64,000 nt of DNA from Spirobacillus cienkowskii. Lineage in GTDB: Bacteria; Bdellovibrionota_B; Oligoflexia; Silvanigrellales; Silvanigrellaceae. Where the stretch lies: assembly GCF_037081835.1 (NCBI RefSeq), contig NZ_CP146516.1:1821501-1885500 (forward strand). The letters run 5' to 3'. Each line of letters begins with the position of its first letter. Within the stretch, counting starts at the first letter, position 1. The translations under genes and the position numbers were made by a program. The notes beneath the pieces were generated by a model, which saw nothing but the letters and a program-made list of their open reading frames with translations, was not told the origin of the DNA and did not search any database. This document shows, one piece after another, positions 27,279-36,199 of this stretch.

Positions 27279-28541
27279 ATGAAACCAGCAATTGATGAGA
27301 TTTCCCAAAATAGTAACATACTAAATCATTGTGGAAGAATTGGAGTTGTCGCAAATCAAACCTCTGTCAATTCTCAATTTGTTCCTTCAACAGATATTAT
27401 TTATGAAGCGGCAAAATTTGCACAAGGAAGTTCTGTAAGTTGTGTTTTTGGTCCTCAACATGGTTATTATCAAACAGAACAAGATAACATGAAAGAAACG
27501 CCAGATGATATTTATAAATTTAAAGACGGAAATTCTGTTCCACTGTTTAGTTTGTATTCAAATACTCGTGCACCAACAAAGCAACAAATAGATCTTGTAG
27601 ATACTTTTATTATTGATTTACAAGATATTGGATGTCGTGTTTATACTTACATGCTTACCTTAGCGGCATGTTTGCGATCTGCTGCGCAATACAATAAAAA
27701 AGTTGTCGTTCTTGACCGTATAAACCCTCTAGGATTATGCAATAAAGATACAAAAGGAAACTGGATTTTTGTCGAAGGCAACAAACTCGAAACAAAATGG
27801 CATAGTTTTGTAGGTTGGTATGATATTCCAATGAGACATGGATTGTCTTTAGGGGAACTGGGATATTATTTTATAAAACAAGACAAACTAAAAGTTGACT
27901 ATAAAGTTGTACCAGTAAAAAATTTAACACGTAAATTATCTATTGCCGCTCTCAAAACTACCAAATGGACAATGCCATCACCAAATATCCCATGCTGGGA
28001 ATCAGCATATTTTTTTCCGGCATTTGTGTTACTTGAAGGAACAAACATTAGCGAAGGAAGAGGCTCTACAATTCCATTTCAACTTATTGGAGCGCCATGG
28101 CTTGACTCTAAAAAATGTATAGAATTTTTAAATAATAATAAAGAAACTTACTTATATAATCCAAAAATTGATAATAATTTTGCAATAAGACAACACAATT
28201 TTAGACCAACCTTCAATAAACACATGGGTGCAATTTGCAATGGGATACAATTTCACATTGAAAATCCAGATAATGTTAATTTATTTGCATTAGGATTGAG
28301 TTTCTTATATTATTGTATTACAAACCATAGAAATGATTTTAAATGGACTTCTCCTGGATATGAGTACAACTATAAGGATCTCCCTATTAACTTAATTTTG
28401 GGTACAGATTCTTGGACGCATTTTTTTGAGTCAAGTTCAGAAGGTTCTTTTAAAACACTTAAGTCTATGCTGTTTAATTCGCAAGAAGAAGCTCAAAAAT
28501 TTATTAAATCTGTAGAGGATTTATTAATATATAGAGAATAA
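27279..28541 (+). CDS. namZ: DUF1343/NamZ-type exo-beta-N-acetylmuramidase
   Basis: NamZ removes terminal N-acetylmuramic acid from peptidoglycan fragments. Family segments are GVVANQTSVN near residue 22, FGPQHGYYQTEQDNMKETPD, LQDIGCRVYTYMLTLAACL, LDRINPLG, FVGWYDIPMRHGLSLGELG and PSPNIPCWESAYFFPAFVLLEGTNISEGRG. The 420-residue length fits. Most NamZ proteins are secreted; I see no signal peptide here, so it may act in the cytoplasm on recycled muropeptides. TGAGGA is just before the ATG. The next gene begins 3 bases after the stop, suggesting an operon with the two AT-rich genes that follow. Confidence 0.88.
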   Translation: MKPAIDEISQNSNILNHCGRIGVVANQTSVNSQFVPSTDIIYEAAKFAQGSSVSCVFGPQHGYYQTEQDNMKETPDDIYKFKDGNSVPLFSLYSNTRAPTKQQIDLVDTFIIDLQDIGCRVYTYMLTLAACLRSAAQYNKKVVVLDRINPLGLCNKDTKGNWIFVEGNKLETKWHSFVGWYDIPMRHGLSLGELGYYFIKQDKLKVDYKVVPVKNLTRKLSIAALKTTKWTMPSPNIPCWESAYFFPAFVLLEGTNISEGRGSTIPFQLIGAPWLDSKKCIEFLNNNKETYLYNPKIDNNFAIRQHNFRPTFNKHMGAICNGIQFHIENPDNVNLFALGLSFLYYCITNHRNDFKWTSPGYEYNYKDLPINLILGTDSWTHFFESSSEGSFKTLKSMLFNSQEEAQKFIKSVEDLLIYRE

Positions 28542-28543
28542 TT

Positions 28544-30265
28544 ATGTCTAAAAATAGCTTTTCAAATTTAATGATTTCAAATATTTCAAAGTTTTCAATA
28601 GATATAAAATATTTTTATTTTATTATTCCTGCTCTTTTTGTTTACACAGGGATCAAAACATCATCATTGATTTTAAATTGGGAAAAAAATTTATCTTATT
28701 ACTTACCAAAAAATATATTAATAGAAAATGCCGTAAACTTAAGTCTATTACAAATTTTTTATCTATCCGCCTTAGTATTTTTTTCACTTATAACATCTGC
28801 ATCTATTATTAGATTTTGCGCAGGTATTATTTTAATCAAATCGCAATTAAAAGTTCAACGATTTTTTAGTTTTATTACTACAATCATCTTTTTTATAACA
28901 GCTGAAAAAGATGGATTTTTTTTTGGGGATGAGGAATATAAAACAGGGTGGCTCATTGAGTTAGCAAAATTTTACAATATATTATTATTATTATTTATTT
29001 TTTTATCATTAATTCTATTATACATATCAATAAATAAAAATAAAGTATCGCGAAGAGTGAGAATATCTTTTATATTTCTTATTTTTATAATCTATTTATT
29101 TTATGATTTTAAAAGTATCAGAAGTTTTAGAGAAGAAACAAAAAATAATATTGAAAATATTGATATCAATTTCATACTACTTAACTATAATGAAAAAAAG
29201 ATCAAGGATCTTAAAAATAATGAATATTTTAAATATATACTAGATAAATTTAAAACAAAAGAAACAACAATTTCATTAGTATCAAATAATAATTTAAGCA
29301 ATATGACTTCTTTTTTAACAGGATTATATCCATTTGAAAGTGGCATAAGAAATGATTTACCAAACAACTCAACCATTGATTACTTAAATAGTTTTATAAA
29401 AAAATATAAAAATACCAAATACTATATATACACAAGCAATATTGCTAAACCATCTAGTTTAGGTGGAATAATTAAAAATTTTGACAATGGAATAGTATGC
29501 GATAACGATCTAAATTCTATGTTTACATATCTAAAAATAAAAGCTCTTAACTATTTTTTTATTTTTATTCCAAACAATTTTATTTTAAATAACTTTCCAA
29601 AAGTTTTATGTTTAAAAAATTACTCCAACTTTAATGACAATATTTTACATGACTTATATAGAGCCACAAATATCAATAGTAACAAAAAAATATTTCTATC
29701 ATTTATTGACGAAGATGAAAAATCATTTGATATTTTAAAGATAATCGAAAAATTTAACGAAACAATAGAAAGCAACAAAATAAAAATTAACTTAATATTT
29801 ATTGATTCACAATCACTTTATTCTAGAATTATTGAACTTACAAATGATAAAAAATTTGAGCCTACAAGAACAATAATAACTCAATTTTCTAATAAACAAA
29901 TTCTTTATTTTCCAATTTCAAATAAATTTGAATATCAAGAAACTTTAGATGAAAAAATTAATAAAATAAACACACCTATAGTTGTGGAAAAAAGAATCAC
30001 AATAAGCCAAAATTTAAATTTTATATCCTCTTTAAATTTAAAAAGAAAATACATTTGCTATGATAATGAAGGAAATATTCAATACAGCGGTATTTTTGAA
30101 AAAAAATCAAACAAAATACCTTTAGAAATATTAATTAACAAAATAAGTTTTGAGCATAGTTTATGTGAAAAATTTATTGAAAATAGCTTTATTAATGATA
30201 TTAATCTTCCTTTAAATAATAACACATTTAAAAAAATATTTTTATTTAATTTGGATAAAATATGA
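28544..30265 (+). CDS. AT-rich membrane protein with a degenerate sulfatase-like domain
   Basis: A 573-residue protein with about five membrane segments in the first 220 residues, then a soluble domain. SNNNLSNMTSFLTGLYPFESGIRNDL resembles the sulfatase/alkaline-phosphatase-superfamily segment in which 'TSFLTGLYP..HGIR' follows the nucleophile, but the N-terminal metal-binding Asp pair and the nucleophile Cys/Ser region (here INFILLNYNEKKIKDL) are not conserved. It therefore looks like a catalytically dead member. Its codons are extremely AT-rich compared with namZ before it. The stop overlaps the next start by 4 bases (ATGA type), so the two genes are coupled. Confidence 0.5.
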   Translation: MSKNSFSNLMISNISKFSIDIKYFYFIIPALFVYTGIKTSSLILNWEKNLSYYLPKNILIENAVNLSLLQIFYLSALVFFSLITSASIIRFCAGIILIKSQLKVQRFFSFITTIIFFITAEKDGFFFGDEEYKTGWLIELAKFYNILLLLFIFLSLILLYISINKNKVSRRVRISFIFLIFIIYLFYDFKSIRSFREETKNNIENIDINFILLNYNEKKIKDLKNNEYFKYILDKFKTKETTISLVSNNNLSNMTSFLTGLYPFESGIRNDLPNNSTIDYLNSFIKKYKNTKYYIYTSNIAKPSSLGGIIKNFDNGIVCDNDLNSMFTYLKIKALNYFFIFIPNNFILNNFPKVLCLKNYSNFNDNILHDLYRATNINSNKKIFLSFIDEDEKSFDILKIIEKFNETIESNKIKINLIFIDSQSLYSRIIELTNDKKFEPTRTIITQFSNKQILYFPISNKFEYQETLDEKINKINTPIVVEKRITISQNLNFISSLNLKRKYICYDNEGNIQYSGIFEKKSNKIPLEILINKISFEHSLCEKFIENSFINDINLPLNNNTFKKIFLFNLDKI

Positions 30266-32271
30266 AAAGAAAAAGAATCAATAAATTATTAAAATTTTTA
30301 TTTATAAGCATAATTACCCTTACAATAGTTATTTTTTTTAAGGAAAGAATTTATTATTTTTTAATTAACTTTAGTAGTTCTGAAAAAGCTATTGAACAGT
30401 TAAATATTAATGAATTTATTAAAATAAAATTATCAAATAATGATCTTGATTTATTTAAAATTACCAATAGAGTTAATGACAAAAACATATTTGAATTGTT
30501 TAATTTTGAGAAAAAACAAAAAAACAAAAATTTTGATTTTAATAATTACTTAGACTTTAATAAAAATATTATCGCCATCAATAAAATCAACGACAGCACA
30601 TTTAATATAAAAAGAAAACTTACTACCGATAAAAAATCTATAATTCAAAATCAAACCATGATATTACTTCCTGGAGATAGTATAATTTGTGACTGTTTAT
30701 CACTTATATCTAATAAGTTACTTGTATTTGAAAATACAGTGTCAGCTGCAAACAAAATAGACACTGTTGATACTATAACATTTATTTATGACGATGATAC
30801 TAACGAAAACTTTGAGATCAAAAGAAATATAATTTCAAAAGTAAAAATACCTAATAAAAAAAATAAAAAATCATTAAAAATCGTTTGGAAACAAACAAAT
30901 ACGGGATCACTAATATTTAAAGGAATTGAAGAAAATCAACCTGAAAAAAAATCAATTTTTATTACATTAAAGTCAGATAAAATTAACAAAGATATCATTA
31001 ATTATTTTAATAAAGAAAACATATTTATAAATTTTAATACATTTCCTGTATCAACTGAATACAAGCATAATTTAAAATCTTTAGAAGCATTAACAATTCC
31101 TATAAACATTGGATTATCATATGATTCAGAAGATATATTTAAAAATAAAATCAAAAAACTTTTTAATTTAATTAATGATAATAATAACGATTTTTTAAGA
31201 ATCAATATAAACCATAAATTAGAAGAAGATAATCAGATTGAATATGCTAATTCTTTAATAAATATTAAAAGGAACCGATCATTAAGATACATTCCTGAAT
31301 ACGTTAATCAAATTATTGAAAATACGAGTTCACACTTTATCAGAATTAATATTAACTCTAACTCAACAAAAAATTATAAGCTAATTGAAAAAATTATTAA
31401 AGATATTAACAAATCTCATAACTTACTTATTATTTCTGGGAATAATTTTGATTTTTACAATAATCATTTAATTTCAAAGCAAGCAACTATTCTTTATCTT
31501 CCTGGCACTGATGTTCAAACAACTATTGCAAAATTAAATCAATTTAATACTCAAAAATCTATTAACCATTTAGAAATTATGGATAATTTTTTAAAAGTAG
31601 TTTTACAAAAAAACGACAATATCATTGAAGAAGAAAAATTACTTTCTGTAAATGCAGAAAAACAAGAGTTTTTTATTCAAAATGATAAATATTATACTAC
31701 TAATAAATTTAATGTTCCATTTAATGAACTCAAGAATTTTGAAACCTTAATAAATAATTATCGTTCAAAGTATAGAATTAAAGACTTTAATTTTTCATTT
31801 ACAAAGTTTAAAAATTCAAAAATCAAACTCTATTCAAAAGATCCAATTATGCGCTGTTTTTCTAATTTGAATTTCACAAAACATTTTTTTACCTTTGATG
31901 AAAAGTTCAAATACTATCTTGCCGAACTCAAACTTGAAAGTGAAAAAATTATTGATAAATGGGATGTAAGTTGTTTTGTGTATAACAAAAATTTTTTCCA
32001 TGATTACAAAATTGAGGCAATTATAGATGAAAAAAAACTCCAAGGAATATCTCTTGGAGTTGGAGAGTTTTTGCTTTATCCTAGTAACGAAAACATTCAA
32101 AATAACACGCTATTTTTAAAAAATTATGAAAATTTATCTTTACTGTTTTCGCATGAAAAACCAATTATCAATTCTCTGATTCCAAATGTTGAAGCAATTA
32201 TTTGGTCTCATCACTACCCACACCGCATGTTGCATCTTAATCAATCTGTTGCTTCAAACGAAAAATTATGA
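30262..32271 (+). CDS. AT-rich single-pass protein, unknown, partner of the preceding gene
   Basis: A 669-residue product with a basic N-terminus, one membrane segment (about residues 9-26) and a large periplasmic part rich in Asn, Lys and Ile. I do not recognise a family. The middle (SIFITLKSDKINKDIINYF..., then FNTFPVSTEYKHNLKSLEALT) has the rhythm of a sulfatase-fold N-terminus without its metal ligands, so it may be a diverged relative of the gene before it; this is weak. Translation is coupled to that gene. The last 60 residues are less AT-biased. No enzymatic motif is visible. Confidence 0.5.
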   Translation: MKRKRINKLLKFLFISIITLTIVIFFKERIYYFLINFSSSEKAIEQLNINEFIKIKLSNNDLDLFKITNRVNDKNIFELFNFEKKQKNKNFDFNNYLDFNKNIIAINKINDSTFNIKRKLTTDKKSIIQNQTMILLPGDSIICDCLSLISNKLLVFENTVSAANKIDTVDTITFIYDDDTNENFEIKRNIISKVKIPNKKNKKSLKIVWKQTNTGSLIFKGIEENQPEKKSIFITLKSDKINKDIINYFNKENIFINFNTFPVSTEYKHNLKSLEALTIPINIGLSYDSEDIFKNKIKKLFNLINDNNNDFLRININHKLEEDNQIEYANSLINIKRNRSLRYIPEYVNQIIENTSSHFIRININSNSTKNYKLIEKIIKDINKSHNLLIISGNNFDFYNNHLISKQATILYLPGTDVQTTIAKLNQFNTQKSINHLEIMDNFLKVVLQKNDNIIEEEKLLSVNAEKQEFFIQNDKYYTTNKFNVPFNELKNFETLINNYRSKYRIKDFNFSFTKFKNSKIKLYSKDPIMRCFSNLNFTKHFFTFDEKFKYYLAELKLESEKIIDKWDVSCFVYNKNFFHDYKIEAIIDEKKLQGISLGVGEFLLYPSNENIQNNTLFLKNYENLSLLFSHEKPIINSLIPNVEAIIWSHHYPHRMLHLNQSVASNEKL

Positions 32272-32408
32272 CACTCCGCAAAAGTTTAAGCTTAAATTTG
32301 CTATTGATTGCGAAATACAACATATCCTTGTAAATGTTTCTATAATTGGAGTCACCCACTCCCAGAGGTTCCGCATACACAGAAAATAATTTGATAACCA
32401 GGATTTAT

Positions 32409-32525
32409 ATGTATAAAATTATGAACTTAAGCAATGTCACAGTATCAAATATTCTAGAACGCAACGTGCTTCTTAACAAAATCGCTAAAATTATAAGCAA
32501 AATACACTTTTCACAAAAAAATTAA
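32409..32525 (+). CDS. Doubtful 38-codon open frame before pyk
   Basis: In the 264-base gap before pyk, an ATG with AGGA six bases upstream opens a 38-codon frame (MYKIMNLSNVTVSNILERN...), ending 10 bases before the pyk ATG. It could be a leader peptide or chance in AT-rich DNA. The same gap has a small GGAGT/ACTCC hairpin near 32348. Nothing else is seen there. Confidence 0.2.
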   Translation: MYKIMNLSNVTVSNILERNVLLNKIAKIISKIHFSQKN

Positions 32526-32535
32526 GAGGAAAAAA

Positions 32536-33983
32536 ATGGATCTCAATAAGCTACCTCATACAAAAATTGTTTGTACTCTGGCGCCTCTTCGAGCACTAAA
32601 GACATGATCTCTAAACTTATTGATGCCGGAATGAATGTGGCACGCCTTAATTTTTCGCATGGAGAACATGCAACTCACGCAGCAAACATTGCAACAATTC
32701 GCGAACTCTCAAAAGAAAAAAATATTCCTATCGCTATTTTGCAAGATCTCCAAGGCCCTAAAATTAGAACAGGAAAACTCAAAGAAGGCGGTTTGCAATT
32801 AAAAAAAGGCCAAACCGTTACACTAAGATATGCAGCAGAACAAACAACACTCGATTTTATCCCAATTGATTATCGCGAATTGTCGACTGACGTTAAGATT
32901 GGAGCACGAATCTTACTTGACGATGGCTTGCTTGCCATGAAAATTACAGACATCAAAGGCTCCGATGTTGAATGCGAAGTGATCCACGGAGGATATCTAA
33001 AATCACGCAAAGGGGTTAATTTTCCTGAATGCCACCTATCAATCCCTGCGACCACTGAAAAAGATATCAAAGATCTTCTTTTTGGCGTTGCGCAAGGAGT
33101 CGACTACATCGCACTTTCATTTGTCCAAACTCCAACAGACATTTTAAAGTTAAAACAAATGCTCCGCGCATTAGGCGCTGATATTCCTGTTATTACAAAA
33201 GTAGAAATGCTTGGTGCAGTTCAATATATTGATGAAATATGCAATGTTTCTGATGGAATTATGGTTGCTCGCGGTGACTTAGGTGTTGAATGTGGATTTG
33301 CTAATGTTGCAGCATACCAAAAAAAGATTATTGAAACAGCCTTAAGCAAAGGAAAGCCAGTCATTGTAGCAACCCAAATGCTCGATTCTATGATTGAACA
33401 TCGAAGACCAACCAAAGCAGAAGTGTGCGATGTTGCCAACGCGGTGTTTGATCACGCCGATGCAACAATGCTTTCTGGAGAAAGTGCTTCTGGTAAATAT
33501 CCTGAGTTAGCTGTTGCAACAATGCGCAACATTCTAGATCGCGTTGATAAAAGTAAAAGAATAGCGCCTCTCGAACAAATTCCATTAACTATCCAAGAAG
33601 CAGAATCTTCTGCAGAAGTTTTTGCACGAACAACTGTAGAGTTGGCTGAAAAAATGAATGCAACTGCAATTATTTGTTTAACATTAACAGGAAGTATGGC
33701 GCGCTATGTCGCAAAATTTCGCCCACAAACTCCCGTTATTGCATTTAGTCCAAGACCCGATGTGGTTCGCAAGCTCAGTTTAGTGCGCGGTGTTTTAGGC
33801 GTTTTAAATAATATTTTTTATGATACTGATACTGCTTTTTCAGAAATTGCAAAATATCTTGCTAAAGAAGGCTACGTTAAAGAGGGGGATCTGTTACTGA
33901 TAACCGGCGGAATCCCTGTGAGCCAAATGCTCCCGACAAACACTATAAAAGTACATCGAGTGGCAAAGCTTGATCTTGCTTAA
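32536..33983 (+). CDS. pyk: Pyruvate kinase with a frameshift near the 5' end
   Basis: Catalyses phosphoenolpyruvate plus ADP to pyruvate plus ATP. From the ATG at 32536, with AAGAGGA five bases upstream, the frame reads MDLNKLPHTKIVCTL, the correct start of a pyruvate kinase, but then shifts; the rest (SSSTKDMISKLIDAGMNVARLNFSHG onward) is in another frame, open from 32571 to 33983. About four bases are missing where TIGPAS should be coded (around 32577-32583). Downstream all motifs are intact: LQDLQGPKIRTG, VITKVEMLG with the active Lys, ARGDLGVE, ATQMLDSM and MLSGESASGKYP. The TTG at 32571 has no ribosome-binding site. A sequencing error, a recent mutation or recoding are possible. Confidence 0.85.
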
Positions 33984-33988
33984 TATAA

Positions 33989-35032
33989 TTATAGGTAAGA
34001 GCGAAGACCTAAAGCATTGCGCGCTCGCTGCGTAACAGAGTCCGCATAGCGTTTTGCATTTTGGTAGCCTGGCTGTAACAATTCGCGAACCTCGGAATAA
34101 TGATTGCAGTAGTACTCATACAATTCTCGTTTTGTTCCAAACACACGTTCATGCTCATCAACAAAATCTTTTTTTGCGTGACCATAGCCATATCCAAACC
34201 CTTTTTCCAATCGATCCTTCATATAGTTGATAGCTTCTGTTGACGCAAACGTTTTGAATATTTGAAAAATCAAACAATCATCTGGGTTTTTGGGTTCGTC
34301 TAAGGTTTTAGAATCAGTTTTAATTTCTTTTACCTTTTTTTCGAGTTCTTTTTTAGTTGTAAAAATAGGTATTGTATTATTATAGCTTTTGCTCATTTTC
34401 CGATCGCCATCAATACCTAGTAATAAAGGTACGTCTTGAATAATAGGCGTCGGTTCAATAAATACATCTGTTGCAGTTAAGTTGTTAAATAATTTTACCA
34501 TATCAGAGGCATACTCGAGATGCTGTGATTGATCCTTACCAACAGGAACATATTGACTGTCAAAAGTGACAATATCGGCGCTCATTAAGGATGGGTAAAA
34601 AAACAAACCTGCAGTTGGCTGTTTCCCATTTGCAATCGCATCTTTATATGCGTGGGAGCGCTCTAACTGACCAACCGCTGTTGCACAGGATAGGTACCAC
34701 GCGTTTTCTTGAATTTGTCTAAAGTCACTTTGTAAAATAATTGCGTTTTTTGAAATTTCAAAACCAAGAGCAAGGTAAATGGATATCAAAGGGTGTGTCA
34801 ATTGTCCTGGCTTCGCAATTTCTCTCTTATTTGTCAAACCATGCCAATCGACGCACATTAAAATAACTTCATTTTTAGAATCTTTTGACAGCTCAATACA
34901 AGGTTTCACGGATCCAAAATAATTGCCAAGATGAACCTCACCAGTTGGCTTTACACCAGTTAAAAATCTTTTTTTTTCACTTAAAGTTTTTTGGATAGGT
35001 TTATTTGTCACATTTAGATCGAATTCTTGCAT
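33989..35032 (-). CDS. trpS: Tryptophan-tRNA ligase
   Basis: Charges tRNA-Trp. Class I synthetase signatures are visible: TGVKPTGEVHLGNYFGSVKP (HIGH equivalent, HLGN) and KMSKSYNN (KMSKS). SADIVTFDSQYVPVGKDQSQHLEYASDM is the conserved tryptophan-site region. The 347 residues are typical, with a polar N-terminal extension of about 20 residues. The gene converges with pyk, leaving 5 bases between stops. An AGGAGTCTCCTT palindrome precedes the ATG and may include the ribosome-binding site. Confidence 0.94.
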   Translation of the reverse strand: MQEFDLNVTNKPIQKTLSEKKRFLTGVKPTGEVHLGNYFGSVKPCIELSKDSKNEVILMCVDWHGLTNKREIAKPGQLTHPLISIYLALGFEISKNAIILQSDFRQIQENAWYLSCATAVGQLERSHAYKDAIANGKQPTAGLFFYPSLMSADIVTFDSQYVPVGKDQSQHLEYASDMVKLFNNLTATDVFIEPTPIIQDVPLLLGIDGDRKMSKSYNNTIPIFTTKKELEKKVKEIKTDSKTLDEPKNPDDCLIFQIFKTFASTEAINYMKDRLEKGFGYGYGHAKKDFVDEHERVFGTKRELYEYYCNHYSEVRELLQPGYQNAKRYADSVTQRARNALGLRSYL

Positions 35033-35288
35033 TTTAAGGAGACTCCTAAGTTCTTTAAAAAACTGAAAATACAGACAATACCAATATCATGTTAAAATTT
35101 TATTTACAATCCAGTGCATCTTTCAAAAAAAAATGGTAAGCAATAAAAGCTTCCTTTTTCCTATTTTTTGTCGTAAAGGCTATTGACCACAGGGGAAAAG
35201 TTGACACTGATGGGGATTGTGTTTGTCCAGAAGAATGTGAAAAAATAGAACTATAAAGTTCTTGCTAGCTATCTATAAGAGGGTAATT

Positions 35289-35630
35289 ATGACTCTAACC
35301 AAAGACAAGATTGTCGAATTAATTCGTTCCAAGACTCAGTTTTCTTCACAAGAAGCAAAGAACTTGGTGGAAAGTATTTTAGAATCCATTAAATCTAAAC
35401 TTGAAAATGGTGAAGAAGTTAAAATTTCCGGTTTTGGAAAATGGGTCGTACGTGAAAAGAGAAGTCGTCCAGGGAGAAATCCTCATACAGGACAACGTAT
35501 TGAAATCTCTGCGCGTAGAGTGGTGACCTTCCATCCTTCCGAGAAACTAAGAGAGGCTGTTAATAATGCTGACCTAGATGATAGTAAGGTTGTAATGGCA
35601 GGTACTCACGAAGATGACTACAACGAATAA
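35289..35630 (+). CDS. ihfA: Integration host factor alpha-type DNA-bending protein
   Basis: Nucleoid-associated DNA-bending protein. [31 protein letters not shown], then [52 protein letters not shown], is the full HU/IHF fold with the beta-arm and its conserved Arg-x-x-Arg-Asn-Pro tip. The sequence after the arm matches IhfA more than HU. The ATG at 35289 follows GAGGG; the frame is open upstream. The product is 113 residues with an acidic tail longer than usual. It converges with an HU-like gene. Confidence 0.88.
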   Translation: MTLTKDKIVELIRSKTQFSSQEAKNLVESILESIKSKLENGEEVKISGFGKWVVREKRSRPGRNPHTGQRIEISARRVVTFHPSEKLREAVNNADLDDSKVVMAGTHEDDYNE

Positions 35631-35644
35631 AAGAAATAATTAAA

Positions 35645-35980
35645 TTATTTCTTTTTTGCAGAAGCTTTTTTAGCGACTCCAACTCTTTCTTTTAAAGATT
35701 TTGCAACACGAAAACTAATTTTCTTTGAAGCAGGTATTTTAATTTCTTCGCCTGTTTGAGGATTACGACCTTTGCGTGCTGCACGATCTTTACAAGTCAA
35801 AATTCCAACTTTATCAATACGAACCTTATGTCCTCCAGCAACATTATCTTCAATCGCTTCTAAGAATGCGGAGATAACTTCTTTCGTAATTTTTTTAGGT
35901 AACTGATCAAAACGCGCTGAAACATCAGCAATGATTGCGCTAGTAGGAACTGTTGTGATTGAACTTTTTGTCTTTGCCAT
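35645..35980 (-). CDS. HU/IHF-family DNA-binding protein
   Basis: Second DNA-bending protein of the HU fold, 111 residues. The N-terminal 20 residues (MAKTKSSITTVPTSAIIADV) are longer and more polar than in HU; then FLEAIEDNVAGGHKVRIDKVGILTCKDRAARKGRNPQTGEEIKIPASKKISFRVAKSLKERV shows the beta-arm with RKGRNPQTG. A Lys-rich tail (AKKASAKKK) follows. The ATG at 35980 has GGAG nine bases upstream. It faces ihfA with 14 bases between the stops. Confidence 0.88.
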   Translation of the reverse strand: MAKTKSSITTVPTSAIIADVSARFDQLPKKITKEVISAFLEAIEDNVAGGHKVRIDKVGILTCKDRAARKGRNPQTGEEIKIPASKKISFRVAKSLKERVGVAKKASAKKK

Positions 35981-36199
35981 AATATAAAACTCCATGTGTT
36001 AATTAAAGACACCGATTACCCGGAAATTTGTATTTACATTTCATTCGCTCATAATGCAAGATTTGCAGTAAAAAAATCTGATCCAATTTACCGAAAAGAA
36101 AATTCACAGTAGTTTATTAAAACAAAATTCTATTGGCGAGTACCAGAAAAGAAAGGCTGAACTAGAGAAGATTACAATAAATTAGGACAAGCGATAAAC

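Noticed and set aside
35183-35206. TTGACC and TTGACA boxes upstream of ihfA as a promoter
   Set aside because: Good -35 hexamers, but no -10 box lies 16-18 bases downstream of either.
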